Part shown: positions 24,831-36,408 of the stretch, piece after piece
Layout of the letters: every line of letters begins with the position of its first letter
How positions within the stretch are numbered: the stretch's first letter is position 1
From: Primulina eburnea
Lineage: Eukaryota; Streptophyta; Magnoliopsida; Lamiales; Gesneriaceae
DNA length: 64,000 nucleotides
Assembly: GCF_022965805.1 (NCBI RefSeq)
Contig: NW_027331262.1
Coordinates: forward strand, 186,001-250,000
Direction of reading: 5' to 3'
Position numbers and translations under genes: made by a program
Notes under the pieces: model-generated
What the model was told of the DNA's origin: nothing
The model's input: the letters and a program-made list of their open reading frames with translations, nothing else
The model's database searches: none

Positions 24831-26029
24831 CCATGATCACTAAAAACCCCCCACACTACACCACCCGAGCTCCAAATCCTCCAAGCGTGCGATCTGCTAA
24901 AACCCAGTGGTTCCAGCACGCGTCGAGCCCTTCCAAGCCTTGTCTCAGACCCAACAGGGTCTGGTCTAAGGCTCGGCTAGGTCCCTGCGTTGCTGGAAGA
25001 CCCTTGCATGTTGCTATTCCAAGAACCGATCCACCCTCAACAAAACCCTCCTCTCGGCCCTTCACCCTGATGCATCCAGCATCCCTTCTATGCCCCAAGA
25101 CAGTACCTTGACACCACGAGCAGCCCCTAAACAATCAAAAACCGCAGCCCCTTTCACATAAATTCAGAAAAATCGTGAACAGCATGCAAGGAACCGAAAT
25201 TTTCATGTCAAATTTTCTGAAAATGCAAGCATGATGTAGATCAAAAGATTCTCATACAAATATATCAAAATCATCATATTTAAGGCGTGTATGAAGAGAA
25301 AATGAAAATACAAGCGTGCCTTGATGATTCCTTCGCAAGAACGACGGAGAAATGAGCAACGGGGAAGCGCTGGAAAATTTCTTTTGCAAGAACAAGTGAA
25401 TGCCGAGACTTTGCTGGGAGAAGTGATGCTGAAAACGAGAGAACTGATGGGGGAGGGTGTCGGCTGGTTTGGGGTGGCAAATGATTAGGTTTAGGGCTAA
25501 TTAAGTATTATATAAATAGTTAACAAATAACTAATGGGCCCTATATTGCTAATTAAAAGTTTTAAAAGAGTTTTAAGTCCCACAAGCTTAAAAGTAGGCC
25601 CATTAAGTCCAACGTAACCCCCAAAAATATTTCGTGTTGGAAAATTTTTTGAAAATACTAGTCGAACTCTCAAAAAGTCCTCCGATTCGATAAAATTTGC
25701 TCACCGGATAAAAAATAAAATCCTGCGGATAAAAATACCCAATAAAACCCATTTTTGAAAAATAATCTTAAAAACACTTTAAATTAATTAATAAAAATTA
25801 CTCATGCAATAAAATAATTTTCCTGATAATCTCTGGTCTTCATTCCTCGTTCGAGCGCGAAATGCAACTTAAAAATCTTTAATGCATGAACCTTTAAAAT
25901 TTCATGAAATAAATTCTACCATTCAATAATTATGCATAAAATGCATAAAAATAATTAAACACATAATTTAAATAAAAATTCTAGATTGCATGCATTCAGT
26001 TTAGGCGAATTAAATTCCTGGACTTTACA

Positions 26030-27014
26030 ATAAATCAATCAAGATCTTATTATCTAGAAATAAATCAAGTATGATCTCATAATCTAGAAAGACAAAATCT
26101 TAAATTGATAGTGTCAATTTATCAAAATAATAAAGGAATAAAATATTCCTTTCAGACATTAATACAAATTTTATCCGGGTTGGATCGTGTCGTGTTAGGT
26201 GGTTGAATTGGTTGAAGATTCGTCTCAAAAGAATATACAAAAAAAATGGCTCTTATCTCTAAACGAACCGACCAGTCGGTAGCATTTTATTGATGTGTTT
26301 ACGAAACTGATTTAAGAGATAAGGAGACATGAGTTGCGTGTTCTTAATGTATTTGGTGCATCGCTCATTTGGTGGTCAATTTTATACTAATTATTTGATT
26401 TATATATGTTATTTTCTTTTTCGTTTATTAAAAATCATAATTGATTATGATTGAATATAGTCATTAAAGCTTCATATTTCGATTGTTTTGTCGTCTTGGA
26501 CGATTTTCAACAAATTTTTTTTCCATTATAACCATTAAAGCTTCATATTTCGATAGTTTTATCGTCTTTGACGATTGTTATCATTCAACAATTTTTTTTT
26601 CATTTCCTGTACCACCTTGCAATTCATTGCATTCTAAATTCGAATTTTGATTTTAGCACTCCACTTATCATAGATCGATCATTTTCTATTCGATGGAAAG
26701 TGATAATTGATAATAATAGTATCACTCAAAAAAATTTAAATTATATAATAACTCAAACATTATGTTTCGACTATTATTTTGATATATGTAAGTATTTCTC
26801 CTTAATAATTGAAATTATTTAAATGAATAGAGCTTTATAAGATACCGGCAAGAGTGCTATAAGTTTGGAATTTTTATAGAGCAGGAAAATAATTAATTTT
26901 TTTCTTAAAGACCGCCAATAGTTGTATTTTATGAGTTGCGACTTTTTAATATATTTTTTTAAAAGATGCGATTAAAACAATTTTCCCCATTTTCTAAGAA
27001 CAATTTGTTTAGAA

Positions 27015-27065
<51 letters not shown>

Positions 27066-27131
27066 TCAATCTTTTTATTTAATTAAAATTTTAATTTCCA
27101 ATTGTGTTTCTTGAATTTATTGGGTTACTTA
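26030..27131. other. AT-rich spacer, no gene recognised
   Basis: No protein similarity is recognisable. A 70-bp direct duplication starting CATTAAAGCTTCATATTTCG occurs at 26462 and 26532, and a TA microsatellite at 27016-27063. The stretch around 26040-26110 (CTAGAAAGACAAAATCTT) recalls, in reverse, part of the Sirevirus LTR at 28180, perhaps a small old fragment. Confidence 0.5.
27016..27063. repeat. (TA)n microsatellite
   Basis: An almost perfect run of about 23 TA units. Confidence 0.95.
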
Positions 27132-27602
27132 CTGTGTGTTTGCCAACCAAGATTTGAAAGGATTTTGTGGGATTTGGAATTTGAAAGGATTTTGTGGGAT
27201 TTGGAATTGGATTTGGAATTGGATTTGGAAATTCAAGTATTTGAAATTCCATTTGGTGTTTGGTTTAAAATTTAAAAATGGTATTTACAAATCCATTTCT
27301 TGTTTGGAGAAAAAAGGATTCGTATTTGGAATTTTAAAATTTTACTAAACTACCCTTAGAAACTTTTGGTGGAGAATGATGTGTTGGATTAAAAAGTAAT
27401 TTTATGTTTTTAAAATCCAAATCCCACCAAATCTTATCAAATTTGATGGGATTTGGATATACTTGTGGAAATCCCATGAAATCACATTAAATCATAAGCA
27501 AATCCGAATCTTTTTTTTTAACGTCTTGCCAAACAGTTAAAATAGGATTTTGAAATCAAAATCCCATGAAATACTCTCAAATCCTAGTTGTCAAACACAC
27601 TG
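27132..27602. mobile_element. Harbinger-like MITE (471 bp), TTA target duplication
   Basis: Left end CTGTGTGTTTGCCAACCAAG; the right end read in reverse is CAGTGTGTTTGACAACTAGG, giving imperfect terminal inverted repeats that continue into 'atttgaaag/atttgagag'. Both sides are flanked by TTA (27129-27131 and 27603-27605), the 3-bp duplication typical of PIF/Harbinger. It is too short for a transposase. Internal sequence repeats GGATTTTGTGGGATTTGGAA, and its two halves are loosely complementary, so it could fold. Confidence 0.72.
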
Positions 27603-27605
27603 TTA

Positions 27606-28078
27606 AAGTCATACTCGTCCAAAAACTAGTATCTCAATCACTTGAAAAAGCTGCATATGCGACATTATTACAAAAAAAAGAAAGCGGGCCACCAACTATC
27701 CAACAAATTTTTTTTGTCAGATTTATACTCAAAATTCATTGAACAATCATCATTTTTATTCGATACAAATTGAAAGACAAATATATTACATAAATTTTTA
27801 AAAATGATATAGTAATCTAGAAAGACGTGACTTTTCTAAAAATCGAGACGACTTAAAACCTCTTAAAACAAAGTATGCCAGTGATGTTAGACCGATATGA
27901 TCTTTGGGATGAAGTTTGAAAATTCTGGAAAAAAAAATATTGGAGATAACCGCGTTTCTTGTCTTTATTAGCTTCCACAAAGTCTGCTCCAAATACATAC
28001 CAATAAAAGAAAAACGAAAATATTATCATGTTAAACATAATTCTACAACTCATACCCAATCGTCTTTCAAAATATGAC
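27606..28078. other. Spacer between MITE and Sirevirus
   Basis: AT-rich, with only short overlapping minus-strand reading frames and no recognisable domain. It ends in ATGAC, the left target duplication of the following element. Confidence 0.5.
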
Positions 28079-28864
28079 TGAAGCGAAATTTTATCTACTA
28101 GTTTAATTGATATAATTTCTTCAATTAAATAATTTTCCTAATATTATCTTTTCCTAAATTGATTTGATTTGATTAATATTGAGATTTTGTCTTTCTAGAT
28201 ATTGTGGTCTTTAATGTTCTAATTATGCTAAGATTTAATGGAGATATGATATTCTTGTTTAAATACAGTTTGTGACTAACAAAACTCTATCTTTCCATAT
28301 TGTGTAGGGTTTTTTGTTTTTTAACCTAGGCTTATAAATAAGAGACTCGATATGAAGAATAGAGAGCTTTTTCTGCCGCAGCAAAAATTTCGGAGAAGTA
28401 AATTCACGAAGCCCTTGCTGATCGGAAGAGTGGTGATCGCCGTGTTGTCCTGAATGTTGTAAACATCTACAGAGGACATTTGTAACGATGTTGGTTGAAG
28501 ATCGTGCTTAGCTGCTCATGCTTTTCGGGATCACGATTTTTGCTTTCTTAATTATGTTGTAGTATTGATGGTTGTTTTAGAAAGTTTTATTTTCTCAATA
28601 TGTTGAGAAAATTGATTTTCGTTTAGATCACTAGTGACAGATTTTTGTCAATGTTTTGGTTTTCTATTGATTAATTTTTGTCCTGAGGCAATACTTGTGA
28701 AAATTTAATCGTGCTCATCTATATATTAAGTTTAATATTCCGCTGCATGTTGTCTTAAATATTGTAACATTTGACACAACACTTAATTCTGATAAAACAC
28801 AAATTCATAACGTTACACTACTGTTCTTATATAACCTTACATCTGTCAAGCAATATTTCTTACA
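28079..28864 (+). repeat. 5' LTR of the Sirevirus (786 bp)
   Basis: Starts TGAAGCGAAATTTTATCTAC and ends TTTCTTACA. Compared with the 811-bp 3' LTR it shows several indels and scattered substitutions, indicating an older insertion than the Tekay element nested in its gag. Confidence 0.88.
28333..28340 (+). promoter_or_regulatory. TATA box of the Sirevirus 5' LTR
   Basis: TATAAATA followed by AGAGACTCGATATG; the same octamer is at 44827-44834 in the 3' LTR. It is the likely start of the R region. Confidence 0.65.
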
Positions 28865-28866
28865 AG

Positions 28867-28878
28867 TGGTATCAGAGC
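28867..28878 (+). other. Primer-binding site of the Sirevirus
   Basis: TGGTATCAGAGC two bases after the 5' LTR end, complementary to initiator Met tRNA. Confidence 0.93.
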
Positions 28879-28960
28879 TAACTCTTGATATACTAAGTGC
28901 TTATTCTGGATTTTGTTTTTATTTGACAGAATTATTTAAATGGATACATCACTCGCAAAC

Positions 28961-30378
28961 TGTAGTGACCCGTTCCAGAATCACCTACTAATCAAAAACT
29001 AAGCATGCAATTAACCTAATTAATTATAATCAGAGATAACAGCGGAAAACAAGGCCCACAACAATAGTTATACAACCCAATCGAAATCCAGAATACTCAA
29101 ACTAACTGAAAGTATCTGATACAACCATATCGAATAAAAAGGAAATCACTAAAAGATAAGCCAACCAGCTACTCAACGTCCTCCTCCTGCTCCTCCTGAG
29201 CCATCCAACCTGAGGCCTGCCCCGTGGGAATGGGGTGTCCAAGATAAACAAAACCGAGGACGTGAGCGATAAGAACGCCCAGTACAAAAGTATGAGTATA
29301 CAGACCTATATGAAATGCACATGCTATGATCATGATACCGGGTAGTCAAGAAACAGGAATCACAAAGGATCTCAAAATGCTCAGTCTAGAGGCGCCAAGT
29401 GGATAGTGCCGCGCGGTCCAACCTCTGGGTCACTGCATCCACTACAAGACAGACGTGGACCTAAAATGTCCCGGACCACCGAAGCCCTCCCGACCCGTCG
29501 GCCACTGTGTACTCTCGGTGTCCATGCGTCCACAAGACAGGGCTGAGCGGCCCCAAGATATAGCTTATCTCGAAAGAGATACAGCTCAACAGTAAAGGCT
29601 ATCTCGAAGGAGATACGGCTCAACGTGAAATGCAACGTGCAGTAATAAACGTGACATAATAGCATGCATCAAATGACATATATCAATGCACCACATAATC
29701 ATGCAACACATATATGAATGTATACTCAACCAGGATATCTCGGATAGTACTTTCGTACCTCTATCACAGCAATCCTAATCCACAGGAACCACCAGACAAC
29801 AGGTCTAATCCAAGCCTATTCATCAAGAGCATACCCAATCAATACTACCATGCTCAACTAGCAAAACCAGTACTCTCTAGTACTACCAAAGGTTTAGGGT
29901 TTACCTTCGTCCGTCGACAGCCCTTTGATGTCGATTGCCTCGAAACTCCGGCGCTGCTATGCTACCAATCCCGGCAGCTCTTGGCTATCGCTCGAACAAC
30001 AACTAGCCCTAGAATCCTTCCAAAACTCTCAAAGAGGAGACTTAACTCAAGGAATGGCAAGTCACAAATGAGAAATCCGAGCACTATTTATAGGCCATGT
30101 TCGGATCCTCCGAACCTCACTTCGGAACGTCCGAACGCTACGTGTCCATCGGCTCTTGACAGCTCATGTTCGGACCCACCGAACATACACTTCGGACCGT
30201 CCGAACGTGCATGAAAACTGACGTGTCGATCCACTCTTGACACCTCATGTTCGGATCCACCGAACCTACTTCGGATCGTCCGAACTCTTCGGTGCTTCCG
30301 AACCATCTTCGGACCTTCCGATCATGATTAATCACCATTAATCCGTTAATTACCCAATTCGGCATTCGGGCTACTACA
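28961..30378 (-). repeat. 3' LTR of Tekay copy 2
   Basis: A 1,418-bp LTR with TG...CA ends and one A fewer than the 5' LTR in the run near 29150 (CTAAAAGATAAG against CTAAAAAGATAAG). Its TATA box is at 30085-30092 on the minus strand. Confidence 0.96.
30099..30322. repeat. Palindrome array, Tekay copy 2 3' LTR
   Basis: Same eight TTCGG-N5-CCGAA boxes as at 854-1077, offset 29,245 bp. Confidence 0.9.
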
Positions 30379-30389
30379 TTCTCCCCCCC
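30379..30389 (-). other. Polypurine tract of Tekay copy 2
   Basis: The minus strand reads GGGGGGGAGAA directly before the LTR start, identical to copy 1. Confidence 0.9.
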
Positions 30390-30532
30390 TTAAAAGATTT
30401 CGTCCTCGAAATCAGGCTTAGAGGATGAACAAAACGAAATAACAACAACATTGTTATTACATCTCAATTGTTGTTGAATACAACTGATATCTCGATTACA
30501 ATTGAAAAACACAAACATATACAAAGCACAAC

Positions 30533-33500
30533 TCAAAAGAGCTCTGGATGCTCCGAACGCATACGACTCTCTAACTCCCAAGTGGCTTCTTCAGTGCCTC
30601 GACGCTGCCACTGCACTAAGACAAGAGGAATGATCTTATTCCGCAACACTTTGTCTTTGCGATCGAGAATCTGAACTGGTCGCTCCACGTAAGACAAATC
30701 TGATTCAAGTTGAACTTCAGAGGGATGCAAGATGTGAGACTCATCTGCTACGTATCATCTCAACAAAGATACGTGGAACACATCATGAATACCGGACAAA
30801 TACGGAGGTAATGCTAACCTGTAAGCTAAATCTCCCACACATTCTAGAATCTCAAAAGGACCAATGAATCTCGGAGATAGCTTACCCTTGAGACCAAATC
30901 TCAAAATCCTGCGAAAAGGCGAAACTCGGAGAAACACTTTCTCACCTGGCTGAAAATAAAGAGGTCGCCGCTTGGTGTTCGCATAACTAGCCTGTCGATC
31001 CTGGGCAATCTTAATCCGCTTCTTGATTACTGCAACTTTATCAATAGCCTACTGGACTAACTCCGGTCCCTCAACATGTCGTTCACCAACTTCGTCCCAG
31101 AATAAAGGAGTACGACAACGTCGCCCATACAACGCCTCAAATGATGCCATACCAATACTACGATGATAGCTGTTGTTGTACGCGAACTCAATCAAAGGCA
31201 AATGATCCTGCCAAGCGGGTCCGAAATCCATAACACAGGCTCGCAACATATCCTCAAGCGTACGGATAGTCCTCTCTGACTGACCGTCAGTCTCCGGATG
31301 ATAAGCAGTACTCAGACTCAGTGTAGTACCCAAAGCTGACTGGAAACTACCCCAAAACCGTGAGGTAAAACGAGGATCTCTGTCACTAACAATACTGACA
31401 GGCACTCCATGCAAACGTACAATCTCCTGAATGTACAATCGAGCCATACGATCGAAAGTGAAATCACGATTATACGGCAGAAAATGAGCAGACTTGGTGA
31501 GTCGATCCACCACTACCCAGATAGCATCGCTGTTCCTCGAAGATAATGGCAAATGAGTAATAAAATCCATCGTAATATGCTCCCACTTCCATTCAGGAAT
31601 AGGTAGATTCAACAATAATCCTCCAGGTCGACGGTGCTCTGCCTTAACCTGTTGACAAACAAGACACTTGGAAACAAACTGATAAACAATGCGCTTCATC
31701 CCTTTCCACCAAAATCGTGTCCTCAAGTCTTTATACATTTTATTACTTCCTGGATGAATACTCAACTTACTTCGATGAGCATGAGATAAGATCTCCTCCC
31801 TCAAAGTATCATCTTCTGGTACTACAACTCGATTAGACAAACACAGAAGACCATTAGACTGATAATGGAAACCGCTATCTCCACCCGCTAACCGAGCTAA
31901 TCTCTGAGTCTTGAGATCAGACATCTGAGCATCTTGAATCCGAGCGAACAAGGCTGGCTCAGATAAAATGGTAGCAACACGAATGCTCTCCATACCTTTC
32001 CGATGTTTGAAATTAAATCCCAACGAACAACAATCCTGAATAGTACTAATCATAGCACTGGTCTGAAGTGCAGAAACTCTCACTTTGCGACTAAGAGCAT
32101 CAGCTGTGAGATTTGCAGATCCTGGATGGTACTTGATCTCGCAGTCATAATCTTTCAGCAAATCCATCCAACGACGTTGCCTCATGTTCAACTCAGCCTG
32201 AGTGAACAGATATTTCAGACTCTTATGATCAGTAAAGATTTCAAACTTAACCCCGTACAAGTAATGACGCCAAATCTTCAGCGCGAACACAATAGCTGCC
32301 AACTCTAGATCATGAGTAGGATACTTCTCCTCGTGAGATTTCAGCTGTCTGGAAGCATAAGCAATCACATGACCGTTTTGCGTCAACACACACCCTAAGC
32401 CTTGAGAAGAGGCATCGGTGTAAACACTGAAACCATCAGATCCTGACGGTAACGCCAAAACAGGTGCAGAAGTCAGAAGTCGACGAAGCTCTCTGAAACT
32501 ATCTTCGCACTCAGATGACCACTCAAATGGAACATCCTTCCGAGTAAGTTGCGTCAAAGGTCTAGCTACCTGGGAGAAATTCACGATGAAGCGTCGATAA
32601 TACCCTGCCAGACCTAGAAAACTACGGATCTCAGCCACCGTCGTCGGACGTGACCAATTCAGCACCGCTTCAATCTTGCTGGGATCCACAGAAACTCCTT
32701 CCTTGGAAATCACATGACCAAGGAATACCACACGGTCAATCCAGAACTCGCACTTACTCAGCTTAGCATACAATTGCTTCTCGCGAAGAATCTGCAACAC
32801 AATCCTCAAGTGTTGGGCATGCTCTTCCACACTGTGGGAATAGATCAAGATATCGTCAATGAAAACCACCACAAACTGATCCAGAAAATCTCGGAAGACT
32901 CGGTTCATCAGATCCATGAACACTGCTGGCGCATTTGTCAATCCGAATGGCATAACTAGAAACTCGTAATGCCCATAACGAGTACGAAATGCAGTCTTGG
33001 AAATATCATCATCTCTGACTCTCATCTGATGATAACCTGATCGCAAGTCGATCTTGGAGTAAACAGAAGTACCCTGAAGCTGATCGAACAAGTCATCAAT
33101 ACGGGGTAATGGGTACTTGTTTTTGATCGTCACCCGATTCAGCTGGCGATAATCAATGCACAACCGCATCGATCCATCCTTCTTCTTGACAAACAAGACT
33201 GGAGCTCCCCAAGGCGAAACACTCGGGCGAATATAACCCTTATCAAGAAGATCCTGCAATTGCTGCTTCAGCTCTCTCATCTCTGACGGAGCCAGACGAT
33301 AGGGGACACGAGAAATCGGTGCAGTCCCTGGCATTAACTCAATGCCAAACTCCACCTCTCTAACCGGAGGAAAACCAGGAATCTCTTCTGGAAATACATC
33401 AGGAAATTCACAAACAACTGGAATATCCTCTATACCAACACTACTTGTGGACGTATCAATTGCATAGATGAGGTAGCCTTCCCCGCCCGCCTCTAAAGCA

Positions 33501-34948
33501 CGACAGGCTTTCAGAGCAGATACCACTGGCATCGGAGGTCGCGCTCCCTCACCATAGAAAAACCAACTGGAGCTCTCAGTCGTAAACTGAACAAGCTTCT
33601 GGTAACAATCCACAGTAGCTCGGTAGGTAGTCAAAATGTCTATACCCAAAATACAATCAAAATCCTCCATCTCTAGGATCATAAGATTCGCAGTCAACTC
33701 GTTACCCTCAAAATCTAAGGGACAACCCATCACTAGACGCTTGGCTAAAACCGAATGACCCATCGGGGTAGAAACAGAAAGAATGACGTCTAGAGAAACA
33801 TAGGGTAACCTATGACGCTTAACAAATCGTGCAGAAATGAAGGAATGAGAGGCTCCTGTATCTATAAGAACAAAAGCAGGAATACCGCATAAACAAAAAG
33901 TACCTGCTATGACTCTCTCGGTCTCATCTGCAGCCTGATCCTGGTTCAACGCAAAAACTTGACCTTGGGCACGAGGTCGAAGATTCGAACTACCCACTGC
34001 TTGACCTTGCCGCCTCTGCTGAACAGTCGTCTGAGATCCAGAACCAGATCCTGCTCCACCTCGCAGCTGAGGACAATTCTTCTTAATATGCCCCAACTCT
34101 CCGCACTGATAACAAGCTCCTGCGGCTACTCGGCATTGCTCCGATGGATGGTTCTTCCCACAATGCGCACAAGACTCCTTCTTCTTACCAAAACGGAAAA
34201 CACCGCTAGGTCGAGATCCAGATCCAGAAGAAGACGAACCAGATTTCTTGAACGACTGAGATCGAGGCCTCAAAGTACTCGGAGGTCTAGAAGAAAGAAT
34301 AGCCCTACCACGCTGGAGACTGATCTCTGCCTGGCGACACCGGTTCACCAACCCATCGTAAGAAGTAGGATTATCACAGACAGTGACTCGATCAAAGATC
34401 TCCTGGTTAAGGCCCTGAAGGAAATGATCGTACTTGGCTTCAGAACTGCCACTGATATGAGGAGCGAAGGGTAACAACTCAAAGAATTTCTGCTGATACT
34501 CATCAACAGACATACTCCCCTGCTTAAGGTTCAGGAGCTCAATCGTCTTGGCCTGGCGAAGGGCTGGAGGAAAGTACAGCTGCATGAACGCTGCACGGAA
34601 ATCGACCCAAGTCGCTCTACCCTGGGACTGGACTATTGGCGCAGAAGTCGATCGCCACCACCTGCGAGCACGGCCCTCGAGAAGAAAACTAAGAGTCTCC
34701 ATCTTCTGCTCATCGGTGCACTGGAATGCACGGAAACAACTCTCCATGCGCTCTAACCAATCCTCCGCATCATCGGGAGTCTCACCGCCAACTAAAGGCT
34801 TAGGCCCCATCTGCATGAAACGATGCATATCGAAACGCCTAGGACCATCTCGACGATGACGATGCTCATGGTGACGCCTATGATCATCCTGGTCACCCCA
34901 TCGACCTACACTCCCCTGACTACTCCCGTCATCAAAATGGTCAGCCAT
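30533..34948 (-). pseudogene. Gag-Pol of Tekay copy 2, two premature stops in integrase
   Basis: Same polyprotein as copy 1 but with gag in frame: ATG 34948 (MADHFDD), CCHC knuckle 34073-34114, protease DTGAS 33850-33863, [11 protein letters not shown] 32838-32863, RNase H YTDAS 32409-32422, then integrase HHCC and DDE core. The frame is open for about 1,300 codons until TAG at 31049-31051, where copy 1 has Gln. A second stop, TGA, lies at 30755-30757, where copy 1 has Arg. The chromodomain beyond it still reads normally to the natural stop at 30533-30535. Both nonsense changes are C-to-T on the coding strand. Other differences from copy 1 are single substitutions (for example Pro/Ser in MAxFEALYG). 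Most enzymatic domains precede the first stop. Confidence 0.95.
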
Positions 34949-35029
34949 CACTACAAGATAGAATAGGGAAAATGGTAAAATGGTCAACGAAATCCCAAAA
35001 CAGAATCTATATCCCAAAATCATACGCAT

Positions 35030-35041
35030 GCTCTGATACCA
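35030..35041 (-). other. Primer-binding site, Tekay copy 2
   Basis: The minus strand reads TGGTATCAGAGC four bases inside the 5' LTR (35046), as in copy 1. Confidence 0.93.
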
Positions 35042-36170
35042 TAAATGTAGTGACCCGTTCCAGAATCACCTACTAATCAAAAACTAAGCATGCAATTAAC
35101 CTAATTAATTATAATCAGAGATAACAGCGGAAAACAAGGCCCACAACAATAGTTATACAACCCAATCGAAATCCAGAATACTCAAACTAACTGAAAGTAT
35201 CTGATACAACCATATCGAATAAAAAGGAAATCACTAAAAAGATAAGCCAACCAGCTACTCAACGTCCTCCTCCTGCTCCTCCTGAGCCATCCAACCTGAG
35301 GCCTGCCCCGTGGGAATGGGGTGTCCAAGATAAACAAAACCGAGGACGTGAGCGATAAGAACGCCCAGTACAAAAGTATGAGTATACAGACCTATATGAA
35401 ATGCACATGCTATGATCATGATACCGGGTAGTCAAGAAACAGGAATCACAAAGGATCTCAAAATGCTCAGTCTAGAGGCGCCAAGTGGATAGTGCCGCGC
35501 GGTCCAACCTCTGGGTCACTGCATCCACTACAAGACAGACGTGGACCTAAAATGTCCCGGACCACCGAAGCCCTCCCGACCCGTCGGCCACTGTGTACTC
35601 TCGGTGTCCATGCGTCCACAAGACAGGGCTGAGCGGCCCCAAGATATAGCTTATCTCGAAAGAGATACAGCTCAACAGTAAAGGCTATCTCGAAGGAGAT
35701 ACGGCTCAACGTGAAATGCAACGTGCAGTAATAAACGTGACATAATAGCATGCATCAAATGACATATATCAATGCACCACATAATCATGCAACACATATA
35801 TGAATGTATACTCAACCAGGATATCTCGGATAGTACTTTCGTACCTCTATCACAGCAATCCTAATCCACAGGAACCACCAGACAACAGGTCTAATCCAAG
35901 CCTATTCATCAAGAGCATACCCAATCAATACTACCATGCTCAACTAGCAAAACCAGTACTCTCTAGTACTACCAAAGGTTTAGGGTTTACCTTCGTCCGT
36001 CGACAGCCCTTTGATGTCGATTGCCTCGAAACTCCGGCGCTGCTATGCTACCAATCCCGGCAGCTCTTGGCTATCGCTCGAACAACAACTAGCCCTAGAA
36101 TCCTTCCAAAACTCTCAAAGAGGAGACTTAACTCAAGGAATGGCAAGTCACAAATGAGAAATCCGAGCAC

Positions 36171-36178
36171 TATTTATA
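36171..36178 (-). promoter_or_regulatory. TATA box of Tekay copy 2 5' LTR
   Basis: Minus-strand TATAAATA adjacent to the palindrome array. It would drive transcription through copy 2, antisense to the host Sirevirus gag. Confidence 0.7.
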
Positions 36179-36184
36179 GGCCAT

Positions 36185-36408
36185 GTTCGGATCCTCCGAA
36201 CCTCACTTCGGAACGTCCGAACGCTACGTGTCCATCGGCTCTTGACAGCTCATGTTCGGACCCACCGAACATACACTTCGGACCGTCCGAACGTGCATGA
36301 AAACTGACGTGTCGATCCACTCTTGACACCTCATGTTCGGATCCACCGAACCTACTTCGGATCGTCCGAACTCTTCGGTGCTTCCGAACCATCTTCGGAC
36401 CTTCCGAT
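36185..36408. repeat. Palindrome array, Tekay copy 2 5' LTR
   Basis: Fourth instance of the eight TTCGG-N5-CCGAA boxes, offset 35,331 bp from the first. Confidence 0.9.

Larger units (their letters stand above)
8141..26029 (-). mobile_element. Old family-B' LTR (about 2.6 kb) split by three later insertions
   Basis: The pieces 8141-8717, 10399-10622, 22108-22787 and 24836-26029 line up in order with the intact family-B LTR at 18667-21725. Shared landmarks are 'tgcggaaa.acag', 'cctagtgagtctaaagactc', a 'ggcggggacatcagcgac' block followed by 'actgagccttggcct', and the terminal '...ttaca'. On the minus strand it starts TGTAAAGTCC at 26029. The far end at 8141 (TGAAAATCC) is placed only by weak similarity to the family-B end, and no matching target duplication is seen. 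It may therefore be a fragment rather than a clean solo LTR. Confidence 0.65.

Noticed and set aside
24833..25134. 92-codon frames on both strands near 24850
   Set aside because: They lie in the GC-richer part of the old B' LTR. The corresponding part of other family-B LTRs also has chance frames.
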